Source: a virus. Taken from it: a stretch of DNA of 45,254 bases. The stretch's first letter is position 1, and each line of letters opens with the position of its first letter. The position numbers were made by a program, and so were the translations under genes. The notes under the pieces are model-generated. The model was not told where the DNA came from. It ran no database searches and saw only the letters and a list, made by a program, of their open reading frames with translations. This document shows, piece by piece, positions 7,690-16,600 of this stretch. The stretch covers positions 1-45,254 of the IMG/VR virus record IMGVR_UViG_3300025687_000080; one strand, given 5' to 3'.

Positions 7690-8817
7690 ATGAAACTTTT
7701 TACAGCGATAGTTACTAATGTTATGGACCCTTTCGATCCTACGATTATTTATTGTAGGATTATAGGGTCTGATATGGAAAGTGATGATGGCATACCCGTG
7801 CTTTATACTTCTCCATTTTCTAGAAATAACGCTCTCGGATCAGGAGGGGGATTAACTGCGTATCCTTCTAGGGGTGATCTTGTTTTAATAGCTCAAGCCT
7901 CTAATGATGCGTCTTACTTTTATATGTCAACAGTTACCGCCATAGGTAGACAAGACCTTGAAGAGGGTTTAGATAATTACCCTTCCGATGAGAAGCTATC
8001 GACAATGGATACTGCAAAAAGAACTATATCTCTAAAAGATAATATAGGTGGTGTAGTCGAACTAGTTGATAAGTCTACAGATAGTTTAAGAAGGTCTTAT
8101 GTTAAAATTTCAGACGGACCTGATGCAATCACATTAAACAGGCAGTATCAAAACGAGTCTATTCACCTAAGGACAAGGGGTGGGGACACTCAGATACGCA
8201 TGAACGGCCCTAGGAAGTTCTCTGGCGTTGATCACGGCCCAGGGTCACTATTAGTACAGGGTGAGAGAAACACCGTCCTAAAGACCAAGAAGGGCAATAT
8301 AAAACTAGAGGCTGCTGCTGAAGCTAGGTCTATAAAGATAACTAATTACGCACAGTTCATAGGCGCTAATGTTTCTAATGCTACTGACCCATTCTCGGGT
8401 CAGATTACTATGGAATCTCTTTACAATCAAATATGCTTGAGGACTTATGGTTATGGTCCATTTGCTAATCCCAATAACGGCATATTTTTACAAGCTGGTC
8501 TAGCACCCGCATCTCTAGTGCCAGCGTCCTTACCTTCAGGGGGCATAGTTCAAACACACGGAGCATGGACAAACAACATGCTTTGCGGAGAGGGCGTGGC
8601 ATTTGGTATTAGCATGAATAATGTTAATAAAACTATGACAATACAAGCTCCAGCAGGAATTGCCATAAATACTGGAGGCATAGTATCTATAAATGGACTG
8701 ACTGTTAATTTACAGGATCCTTTAAACATCTATCCTGCAACAAATCCAGGCGCAGGATTACCAGTCGCACCAAGACCTACAAACCTAGACGCACAACCAC
8801 CTGTACCAGGAGCATAA
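7690..8817 (+). CDS. Central spike protein, gp5/gpV-like, without lysozyme domain
   Basis: A 375-residue spike. Residues 1-90 have the OB-fold pattern of gp5/VgrG/gpV N-termini (FTAIVTNVMDPFDPTIIYCR, then G-G-L-T-A-Y-P-S-R-G-D-L-V-L-I-A and Y-F-Y-M-S-T-V-T-A-I-G). Residues about 110-350 are a beta-prism or beta-helix like series rich in Gly, Asn and alternating hydrophobics (GGVVELVDKS, NGIFLQAGL, GGIVSINGLTVNLQDP). Unlike T4 gp5 there is no lysozyme insertion, so local cell-wall digestion would need another protein. The C-terminus is Pro-rich and would need a separate tip. TAA and ATG are adjacent upstream; one base separates it from the next gene. Confidence 0.7.
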   Translation: MKLFTAIVTNVMDPFDPTIIYCRIIGSDMESDDGIPVLYTSPFSRNNALGSGGGLTAYPSRGDLVLIAQASNDASYFYMSTVTAIGRQDLEEGLDNYPSDEKLSTMDTAKRTISLKDNIGGVVELVDKSTDSLRRSYVKISDGPDAITLNRQYQNESIHLRTRGGDTQIRMNGPRKFSGVDHGPGSLLVQGERNTVLKTKKGNIKLEAAAEARSIKITNYAQFIGANVSNATDPFSGQITMESLYNQICLRTYGYGPFANPNNGIFLQAGLAPASLVPASLPSGGIVQTHGAWTNNMLCGEGVAFGISMNNVNKTMTIQAPAGIAINTGGIVSINGLTVNLQDPLNIYPATNPGAGLPVAPRPTNLDAQPPVPGA

Positions 8818-8818
8818 A

Positions 8819-11677
8819 ATGGCATCAAACCCTAACATATTCGGAGAGAGTTTTCCCATAGGCACAGGATCAATTCCTACTTTTGGAGTTCCTTCATGTA
8901 TGCTTGAGCTAGGACTTGACGCTTTGAGGTTATTACCTGGAGACGCCTTAGCCACCATAATGATGAGCATGAACGAAGGTGTTCTTGCTGCTAGATCGGT
9001 TATTGCTGACATAAAAGCTGAGATACTTGAGTTTCTAGGTCTTGCTCAAGATGAGAAAGATGGATTAACTTTCTTTAAAATTGATTCCGGCTGGGCTGCA
9101 TTAGGAGACGCCATAGCTGCGGTAGCAGGAGCTATATCCTTTATAAATGAACTAGCTGCTCAGGCTCAAGCTTTCGCAGATCAAATTCAAGACATAAAGG
9201 ATTGTCTTAGTGATTACGAAACACATTTAAAAAGACAGAGGGGTAGTGATGCTGCCTTAGCTCCAACTGAGGCTTTGATGGTTATCTATGAAGCTCAGAT
9301 CTATTCAGCAGAAAAGTTTGTAGAAGATGCCACCGCCTTAATGGCCGACATTGTTCAGGTTCTTAATGAAAGAGAGCAAGGTATAGGCAACCCAGAGGAC
9401 CTTTTAACGGGCGCTGATGCTGATGTTGAAGTAGGAGATGATGGTATATTTAGATTAACCTACGGTCCTCCAAGAACAACAAAGGGAACCTTCCTTCTTT
9501 CTGTAGACGGGTTGTATTATGATTCTCAAAATAGAACTTATGCTTCATCAGGATCCGTTCCAACAATAGAGGATCTTCAATTCGTACCTGATTCTAGTAG
9601 ATGGAAATTAGATCACTCTCCCAACCTAGGAGGTAAGGGAACTCAGATAACATTAGGAGATCTTAACAGGTATGTTGATACAATATTAGATCCAAATTTA
9701 ATAGATGACTCATCATATTTAAAAGAGTATTACAATGCGGATCACCTAATTCAGGTATTGGAAGGACATAAAAACTTAACAATTAGTCAGCTAGACTCTC
9801 AAAGGGAATCTATAGCAGAGATATATGACACAAGTTCTGCTGTGTATATTAACATGCAGCAACAGATATTCTCTGAAATAGAGTTATTTGATATAAAACT
9901 AAGAAAAAGAAAAAAGCAAATAGAACTAGCTGTTAAGGCACCTGATTTATTTGGTGTAAGCTCCATGTTCTCCCCAGGAAATGTACCAGTAAACGACTTC
10001 TCGTATTTAAGTGATATAAATTTAAGCATAGAAGTAGAAAAACAGAAGAAGCTAGTTATTGATCAAGGAGATATTAGCGGAGTCGTACTTCCATTTAAGC
10101 CTACTTTTGTAACCAGTAAGGCATCTCAAAACGGGGTGGCTGTAGCTCCTATTAAAGTTAATAAAAATATAACAGGATCCTTTGTCGATATAAGCCCTTA
10201 TTCAGAATCAGACTCTAGCATAGTTCCTGTATTGACATTAAATGATCCTATAGTTACTGACGGTTTAGTTTCAGTTTATAACTTCTTAGAAACAGAGGTG
10301 GAGGATACCGGATCTATTAAATACAATGTTACAAATTGCACAGGGGACTCTAGACAGAACTTACAATTAGTTTCAAAGTCTAGGTCTTCTGCATTCCCTA
10401 AAGGTTTAGGGATACCTAGGTTCAGTGGTATAGTTAAGTTTGATTCTGATGAAGACTCTTTTATAAGAAGAAGTGAACACGGAACTTATGGAAGACTTCC
10501 TCAAACATCAGAAATACAAAACCTCCTTTATAATCCAAAGGGATGCTCTTTTGATTTTTGGCTACATATGCCTAATCTAGCGTCTGGATTAAATTCTTTT
10601 GAAGTAAAGGTTTTTGATCAAGGACTCCCTGCCTCTTCACAGATAAGCTCCTTAACTTTAAACAGTGAAACAGCAGCGTGGACTGATTTCAATTTCTTTA
10701 AAGCTATACTTTGTAATGAGAATACAGGAGGTCGAGATTTAGGGCAGGACTCTGGGTCAGTTCTTAATAATTTTTCAACGGATGCTGTTAGAGGTATGTT
10801 CATAGGATTCACTAGATCTCCTATATTCACCATAGGTGGATTAGATACAGATGCTGATAATGTAAACGACACTTTCCCAAACCCTGCGGGATCAATGAAT
10901 CCTTTTGAAAACTATGAAGGAATTATTACAGCAGAGGATAGTACTAAAGCTGATAATACATATTTCCTCATAGCCCCTATGCAATCTTTCTCTAAAGAGG
11001 GTTGCTCATTTATAAGAAATGAGGATTGCTCACCTAATGAATCGGAATACAGGGGTCTTAAAATCCCTATTACAAAATCAGTAAATGGAGTTTCCTTGAC
11101 GGACTGTTCATCAGGATTTATGCACATGAGCATTACCTTTAATTTTGAAGACGACACTATTACAGTTTACTTAAACGGTAATGAGCTAGAGTCTTCTTCA
11201 GTTTCAAATGTGTTTGGAACTGATAAGGGTAAACCTATAAGTATACCTACCTTTGCAAAGGTGGGAGGAGAAACTTCCAGCTTCAGCTACCCAGGATCCA
11301 TACCTATTCAAGAAAGTGAGGATTTCTTAAATGGACCTAGGCTTGATCAATTTTTTACTCCTTGGATTGTAGGTGGAGGATGGACTGACGGGTTCCCTCT
11401 TAAAGCGGAAGCCTCTAAGGGATCTACAAAAATAATACGGAACCTGAATGAATTAGGAGCTAACTCAATAACCTATGGCCCAGGAGGTTATGAAATAAAC
11501 CTTTCTTCTATATATGGAGGCTTCTCGGGACCTTCAAACGGTATGTCTAGCGGGTTAGGAGGTCATCTAGGAAGTTTAAAAATATATTCAAAACCTCTAT
11601 CTAATAATGAGGTAAGCGTTAATTATGACGCTCACAAGACTTTCTTCAGCAACATAAAAACTATAAATGGCTTCTAA
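8819..11677 (+). CDS. Large baseplate-associated protein with LamG/concanavalin-like region
   Basis: A 952-residue structural protein. Residues 1-200 are helical and Ala-rich (DAIAAVAGAISFINELAAQA) with an acidic segment, probably a coiled-coil oligomerisation part. Residues 200-460 are mixed and include a Lys/Glu helix (KLRKRKKQIELAVKA). Residues about 470-945 look like a lectin-type jelly roll: it opens with GLVSVYNFLETEVED, has C-S-F-D-F-W-L-H-M-P, then M-H-M-S-I-T-F-N-F-E-D-D-T-I-T-V-Y-L-N-G, and closes with H-L-G-S-L-K-I-Y-S-K-P-L-S, the usual end of LamG-like domains. Such domains bind glycans, so a host-surface contact is likely. It lies between spike and gp25 genes and overlaps gp25 by 11 bases. 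It has no clear T4 counterpart; the lectin call is by pattern only. Confidence 0.6.
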   Translation: MASNPNIFGESFPIGTGSIPTFGVPSCMLELGLDALRLLPGDALATIMMSMNEGVLAARSVIADIKAEILEFLGLAQDEKDGLTFFKIDSGWAALGDAIAAVAGAISFINELAAQAQAFADQIQDIKDCLSDYETHLKRQRGSDAALAPTEALMVIYEAQIYSAEKFVEDATALMADIVQVLNEREQGIGNPEDLLTGADADVEVGDDGIFRLTYGPPRTTKGTFLLSVDGLYYDSQNRTYASSGSVPTIEDLQFVPDSSRWKLDHSPNLGGKGTQITLGDLNRYVDTILDPNLIDDSSYLKEYYNADHLIQVLEGHKNLTISQLDSQRESIAEIYDTSSAVYINMQQQIFSEIELFDIKLRKRKKQIELAVKAPDLFGVSSMFSPGNVPVNDFSYLSDINLSIEVEKQKKLVIDQGDISGVVLPFKPTFVTSKASQNGVAVAPIKVNKNITGSFVDISPYSESDSSIVPVLTLNDPIVTDGLVSVYNFLETEVEDTGSIKYNVTNCTGDSRQNLQLVSKSRSSAFPKGLGIPRFSGIVKFDSDEDSFIRRSEHGTYGRLPQTSEIQNLLYNPKGCSFDFWLHMPNLASGLNSFEVKVFDQGLPASSQISSLTLNSETAAWTDFNFFKAILCNENTGGRDLGQDSGSVLNNFSTDAVRGMFIGFTRSPIFTIGGLDTDADNVNDTFPNPAGSMNPFENYEGIITAEDSTKADNTYFLIAPMQSFSKEGCSFIRNEDCSPNESEYRGLKIPITKSVNGVSLTDCSSGFMHMSITFNFEDDTITVYLNGNELESSSVSNVFGTDKGKPISIPTFAKVGGETSSFSYPGSIPIQESEDFLNGPRLDQFFTPWIVGGGWTDGFPLKAEASKGSTKIIRNLNELGANSITYGPGGYEINLSSIYGGFSGPSNGMSSGLGGHLGSLKIYSKPLSNNEVSVNYDAHKTFFSNIKTINGF

Positions 11678-12107
11678 ACTATATGGATTATTACCGCAGG
11701 GACAGGTTCTAAAATCAGTCACATCTCCCATAAGCAAAGAGGTTTATGGGTTTAGGTATCCTGTTGGTAAGGGGGACATTTTATTTAAAAAATCCTCTAA
11801 CAAAGAACTTCTAAGAGGACAGATTTATCAGTTAATGTTTACTAGCCCAGGGGAGAGAATCTTCCTTCCTAATTTCGGTATTGATCTAAGATCCTATGTT
11901 TTTGAGCAGCTTGACGATTCCTTGATAGCGAATTTACAGGATCAAATATCTAGTCAGATAAGGCTTTACATTCCTAATGCAGAGCTTACTTCTATAGATG
12001 TTAAATACGACGAAGGCGAGTACTCAGGAATTCCAACATTGATAGTATACATGACCATAAAAGAAAAAGAAACACAGGAAGTTATACCACTGGAGTTTAC
12101 GACATGA
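11667..12107 (+). CDS. Baseplate wedge protein gp25-like (GPW/gp25 family)
   Basis: A 146-residue protein, close to T4 gp25 (132 residues) and P2 gpW. It has the family core: G-D-I-L-F near residue 36, a helix (ELLRGQIYQLMFTS), then P-G-E-R-I-F-L-P-N-F-G-I-D-L at 61-74, where the E-R within this turn is the conserved family motif, followed by a helix (DDSLIANLQDQISSQI) and a strand pair at the C-terminus (IPTLIVYMTIKEK). gp25 is the wedge protein that contacts the first sheath ring and starts sheath assembly. It overlaps the lectin-like gene by 11 bases and joins the gp6-like gene by ATGA, matching the usual gp25-gp6 gene order. Confidence 0.85.
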   Translation: MASKLYGLLPQGQVLKSVTSPISKEVYGFRYPVGKGDILFKKSSNKELLRGQIYQLMFTSPGERIFLPNFGIDLRSYVFEQLDDSLIANLQDQISSQIRLYIPNAELTSIDVKYDEGEYSGIPTLIVYMTIKEKETQEVIPLEFTT

Positions 12108-13684
12108 CAAACATCCCCTATACATATGCAGCTTCGGATTTCATGAAGTATACATCTTTTAAAGATGATCAAAAAGAATCTTTAATTGATTATACCTCTA
12201 CAGATTTTTTAAGTCTTAGAGATAGCCTGATAGATTACATAAAAGCTGTTTATCCTTTAGACTATGGGTTATTTGCTGAATCAGATTTGGGTATGATGCT
12301 TGTCGAAGTAGTGGCTTACATGGGTTCAGTAATGTCTATGAAGACAGACATGATTGCTCATGAGATGTTTTTAAAGACTGTGAAATCTCCAGCTAACCTA
12401 AGAAAGATATTTGAAATCATTGGGGTTAGACTAAGAGGTCCTGGATCAGCAGCAGCCAAAGCTTCTGTAACATCAGAAACCGCTGTAGCAAGTGAAATAA
12501 CCATACCTGAAGCATCCAGGGTTTTTGAAGCTACTTCTAATCTTGACGGATCTCCAGTTAACTATACTTTATATAAAACCACTAATGGTATAATAGAGGA
12601 CCCTTCAACTTCTAACGATATAGTTCTATATACATCAGAGTCTGAAGGAGATACAGGATTAGTTTGGGAAAATTTAGTATTAGCTGAAGGTTCTTTATCA
12701 ATAGATACAGGAGTCTTTTCAGATGTAGATGTTTTAAAACAAATAACTCTTGAAAACGGACCAGTAGTTGATGGAAGTATTCAAGTGTATATTAGCGATG
12801 CAGGAGATTATGGAGGGACCTACAGAGAAGTAACCTCTCTTTTGTCTACTTCATCCTCGGACCTTAAAGTATTTCAAGTAGCTTATACCGATGATTTTAT
12901 AGCTACATTACAGTTCGGAGACGGCATAACTGCTGTAATGCCTCCTACTAATTCCACATATACTATAACTTACAGAGTTGGTGGAGGCCAAAGAGGAAAT
13001 GCTCCATCTAATTTTATAAATGCATCTATAAACACCCTAGAAGGATCCTCTGTTAATGTAGTTAATACAAACCCTTTAACAGGGGGTCTTGAAGCTGAGA
13101 CTATTGATCAGGCCAAGAAATATGCCAAGTTTGTTTATAGACAGCAGGATAGGCTGGTATCCTTAGACGATTATCTTACATTCGTTAATAACTATAGAAA
13201 CTCTTTAGGTCAAGCTTGCAAAGCATCTGTTACTACAAGAAAGGCGTTTAGTTCTTCAAATATCATAGATATCTATCTTCTACAAAAAGCCTCCACAAAC
13301 CAATTTGAAAAAGCATCCTTGTCTTTTAAGAGAGACTTGCTAGAGGCTATGGAACCAAAGAAGATGCTTACTGATGAGGTTGTTTTAGTAGACGGTCTTA
13401 TAAGAACTTTAGATTTAGATATAAGACTTACTGTGGATAGGGAATTTGAATCAAGAGAGACCGACATACTTCTAAGAACTTCAAAAACCATTTCAGAGTA
13501 CTTCAGCGTTGATTCTAGGGAGTTCGCAGAAGTGTTCTCCCCCAGCGACATAACAAGGGAGATATTTACTAATGTTGATGAGGTTAGATTAGCTGAGGTT
13601 ATGAATTTTAGTGAACCTATAACATTAGAAATAAATGAGATCCTACAGTTAAACAACTTTAATCTAACGGTGAATTATGTCTAA
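12104..13684 (+). CDS. Baseplate wedge protein gp6/gpJ-like (Baseplate_J)
   Basis: A 526-residue protein of the gp6/gpJ family, which forms the ring-like iris of wedges that triggers sheath contraction. Near the N-terminus it reads Y-T-S-T-D-F-L-S-L-R-D-S-L-I-D-Y and later F-A-E-S-D-L-G-M-M-L-V-E-V-V-A-Y, the typical opening of the J family. A helix of H-E-M-F-L-K-T-V-K-S-P-A-N-L-R-K-I leads to a beta domain, with F-G-D-G-I near residue 270 and Y-R-V-G-G-G-Q-R-G-N-A-P just after. The C-terminal part contains V-S-L-D-D-Y-L-T-F-V-N. T4 gp6 is 660 residues. Joined by ATGA upstream and an 8-base overlap downstream. Confidence 0.8.
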   Translation: MTNIPYTYAASDFMKYTSFKDDQKESLIDYTSTDFLSLRDSLIDYIKAVYPLDYGLFAESDLGMMLVEVVAYMGSVMSMKTDMIAHEMFLKTVKSPANLRKIFEIIGVRLRGPGSAAAKASVTSETAVASEITIPEASRVFEATSNLDGSPVNYTLYKTTNGIIEDPSTSNDIVLYTSESEGDTGLVWENLVLAEGSLSIDTGVFSDVDVLKQITLENGPVVDGSIQVYISDAGDYGGTYREVTSLLSTSSSDLKVFQVAYTDDFIATLQFGDGITAVMPPTNSTYTITYRVGGGQRGNAPSNFINASINTLEGSSVNVVNTNPLTGGLEAETIDQAKKYAKFVYRQQDRLVSLDDYLTFVNNYRNSLGQACKASVTTRKAFSSSNIIDIYLLQKASTNQFEKASLSFKRDLLEAMEPKKMLTDEVVLVDGLIRTLDLDIRLTVDREFESRETDILLRTSKTISEYFSVDSREFAEVFSPSDITREIFTNVDEVRLAEVMNFSEPITLEINEILQLNNFNLTVNYV

Positions 13685-16600
13685 GTATACAAGAAGAAAT
13701 TATTACGAGGCACTAGATAAGATCATTCCTGAGATTTACAGGGAGGAGGATCTAAAACTATCTACTGAATCTGAGGACCTAGCATCTAAGATTTTATATT
13801 ACGATGCTGATATGGTCATAAGATTCTTGCCTATTAATAAGCTTCTTTATAAATTCTGTACAGATCCTGTCTATGAGGATGTTCTAGAATTAGGTCCTTG
13901 GAACACTACAGACTATTTAGATAGAACCATATACGGCCCTGGGTTAGGTGTTTATCACGGATGGTCTGAAGGTTTAGTAAAGTACTTTATACCACAAAAC
14001 AAACTAACTTATATAGAACCTCATGAATTTAGCTTAGAGATTCTACAACCTTTAGGATATGAGATTTCAGATTATAGCACCTCATCTGAATTTTATAACT
14101 TCGTTAGCGGAACCTTATACCCACAACTGCAACTAGGAGACGGGCACCTAGGATCAGAAACGGAAAGGGAGTTGGTAAGTAATACAGATGGAGCCTTCGG
14201 TTCATCATATGTCGATTGCTTAAAGTATCTTTTAAATTCTCTAGGTCTTTTTGCTTTATTAAACTATAACGGAAATACTCCTCCTGCTGACGAGTCTGAT
14301 TACATAAAAATAATAAGAGGTCTGGTAGCAGAAGTTTTTACAAAAAGGTTTTACATTGAGGAGAGCCCAGTAACATTAGAAGACGCACTGTATGTTATAA
14401 AATCTATAAATCAAAGCGTTGGGGGGATTCTACCGTATGCATACAGTAATGAATTCAGAAAGGATGATACGGACCCTTATCTAAGCGGAACACAGTCACT
14501 AGATAAATATCTAACCTGGAACTCCATACTTTATGGATTATCTGAAAACGAGCTTTCTGATACTTTTGTAAAAGACTTCTACATTAGTTACTTTGTAGAT
14601 AAAGATTATGAACTTCCAACAACTCAAGAAGGGCCATTTAAAAGATTTTTAAAGGCTGTTGGATTTTTCATAGGAGATCTTGATAATGAAAGTTTTTCTA
14701 TAAGCACTTTAAACTCTATAGAGAAGTGTCCTAAAAAATACCTACCATATCTAGCAGATTTCATAGGGTGGAAGTTTTACACTAGCAATGTAGATTCATG
14801 GAGAAGACAACTTCGAGACGCAAGGGTCCTCTTACAGAAAAAAGGAACTAAGCAGGGTCTTATTGATTTACTAAAATCAATACTACCAGCCACTGAGATA
14901 GATTTCGATAAGTCTTTTTCTGAGTATTACGAGTCTTATATACCTAATCTAATATACTACTTACTAAAAACCGAATCTGATTCTCTACAGTCTTTAGAAA
15001 CATGGACTATAGATAAGTATTCTGAATACACAGAAGGGGAGTATGATCCAATAAGCTTAGACACCAACATAAAGTTTGTTGTTGATCATATTTTATTAGA
15101 TGCTGTACACGAATTCCCTGAACTTTTTAATATAAAGGGTTACGCCTTCCAACCTGACAATCCAGCCTTCGTGTTCAACTATAGAGGAAGGGACTTTAAT
15201 ATACCTCCATTTGAAGACGAAAGATTCTATAAAGATTGCGATGTAACCTATGACCTTGTAAGGTTTATAAAAGAAAAATTACTATGCCTAGGTGTTGAAG
15301 ATACCTACTGTGATGCTTTTGAAGCGTATGTTCTATCTAATACGATAGAGAGGGATTTAGATCCTAAACTATATAACAACGGATTTTTATTTTTAACTAA
15401 GACCCTTCATCAAGCACCTAATTACGACAGAATTATTAAAGATTTTCAAAGTAATTTTTACGATTACCTACCAATGTGGAATGGTAAGTCTTCACGATTC
15501 TCCTTGGAAGTCTCGTCTGGAAACTTTGATGATAGCTTCTTTACAGCGACGGCTTATTCAAAAGAAGACTTTTTTGATTCTTTAAAGGCAATACAGGACT
15601 TTACTCCTGCTAAATCAATACCTAGAATAGATATAAGTTTAAAAGCCCCTGATGTAATTGATCCTTATACAAACACATACCCCAGGATATCATACTCCTT
15701 TTTAGATTCTCCAAATCCAAGCGGTGCCTTAGCATCCTTTGAACTTTCCACTCTTAACATGAGGCACCCCTCTTTAGGATTGGTCGGAAGCAGTATTGAT
15801 CCTGGTTACGAATACGATTCCCGTGGAACTAATAACTACTCATCTTTGCCTGTCTTCAAAAGGGATAGGTTAGGTTTTGGTAGAGAGAGTACGAATGCCG
15901 CATGGGTAGATACTAGCACAGTATACAATGTCAGTGGTCCTTATGAAGAGGTGATACCTAGAACTGCTACTAGAAGAAGAGACTTTCAAAAAGTACTTTC
16001 CAAAGGACAGTTTTTTAGAAGAGATGGATTTAACTCTCCAACATTTTTAAACACAACTACAGTAGGTAAAGCCTCTACATTAAATTCCTTAGGAGAGTTT
16101 AGTTCCTTAGCTGAATTCATACCATTAGGACTTATACCGAGTTCCCAGGAGTACACCGCCGTACCAGACCATAGGAATATTCCTGATGTTTATGATGAAT
16201 GCCAGGACACAGATTCAAACGATGTTTTTAATGACATAAGAAGTAAATATACTTTTAAGATTAGAGGCGATAGGGACGCTTACAACCCACCTAAGGACTC
16301 TTCTTTAATGAATAATCTTGTATTTAAATATAGAGATAATTTAGAAGATGTATACAGCCTCATTTATAAACTTAAAGATAGAGAGATTTCCGAAAAGGCT
16401 AGACTTACCGTAGAAAACAATATTCATCTAGCCACCAATATAGACTGGATGAAGGAAATAGAATCTTTAAAAAACAAGCTATGGAATGAAACAAACTACT
16501 TGTTAGAAGAAGGCTTTTACAACTTCAAGATGGATGTTTATGAAAGAGTTCCGGCAGAAATAAATAAGACATTTAACTATCTGTATCTTAATGATTATGT

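Noticed and set aside
8655-8672. Late-promoter-like CATAAATA inside the spike gene
   Set aside because: Inside coding sequence with no gene start behind it; expected by chance in AT-rich DNA.
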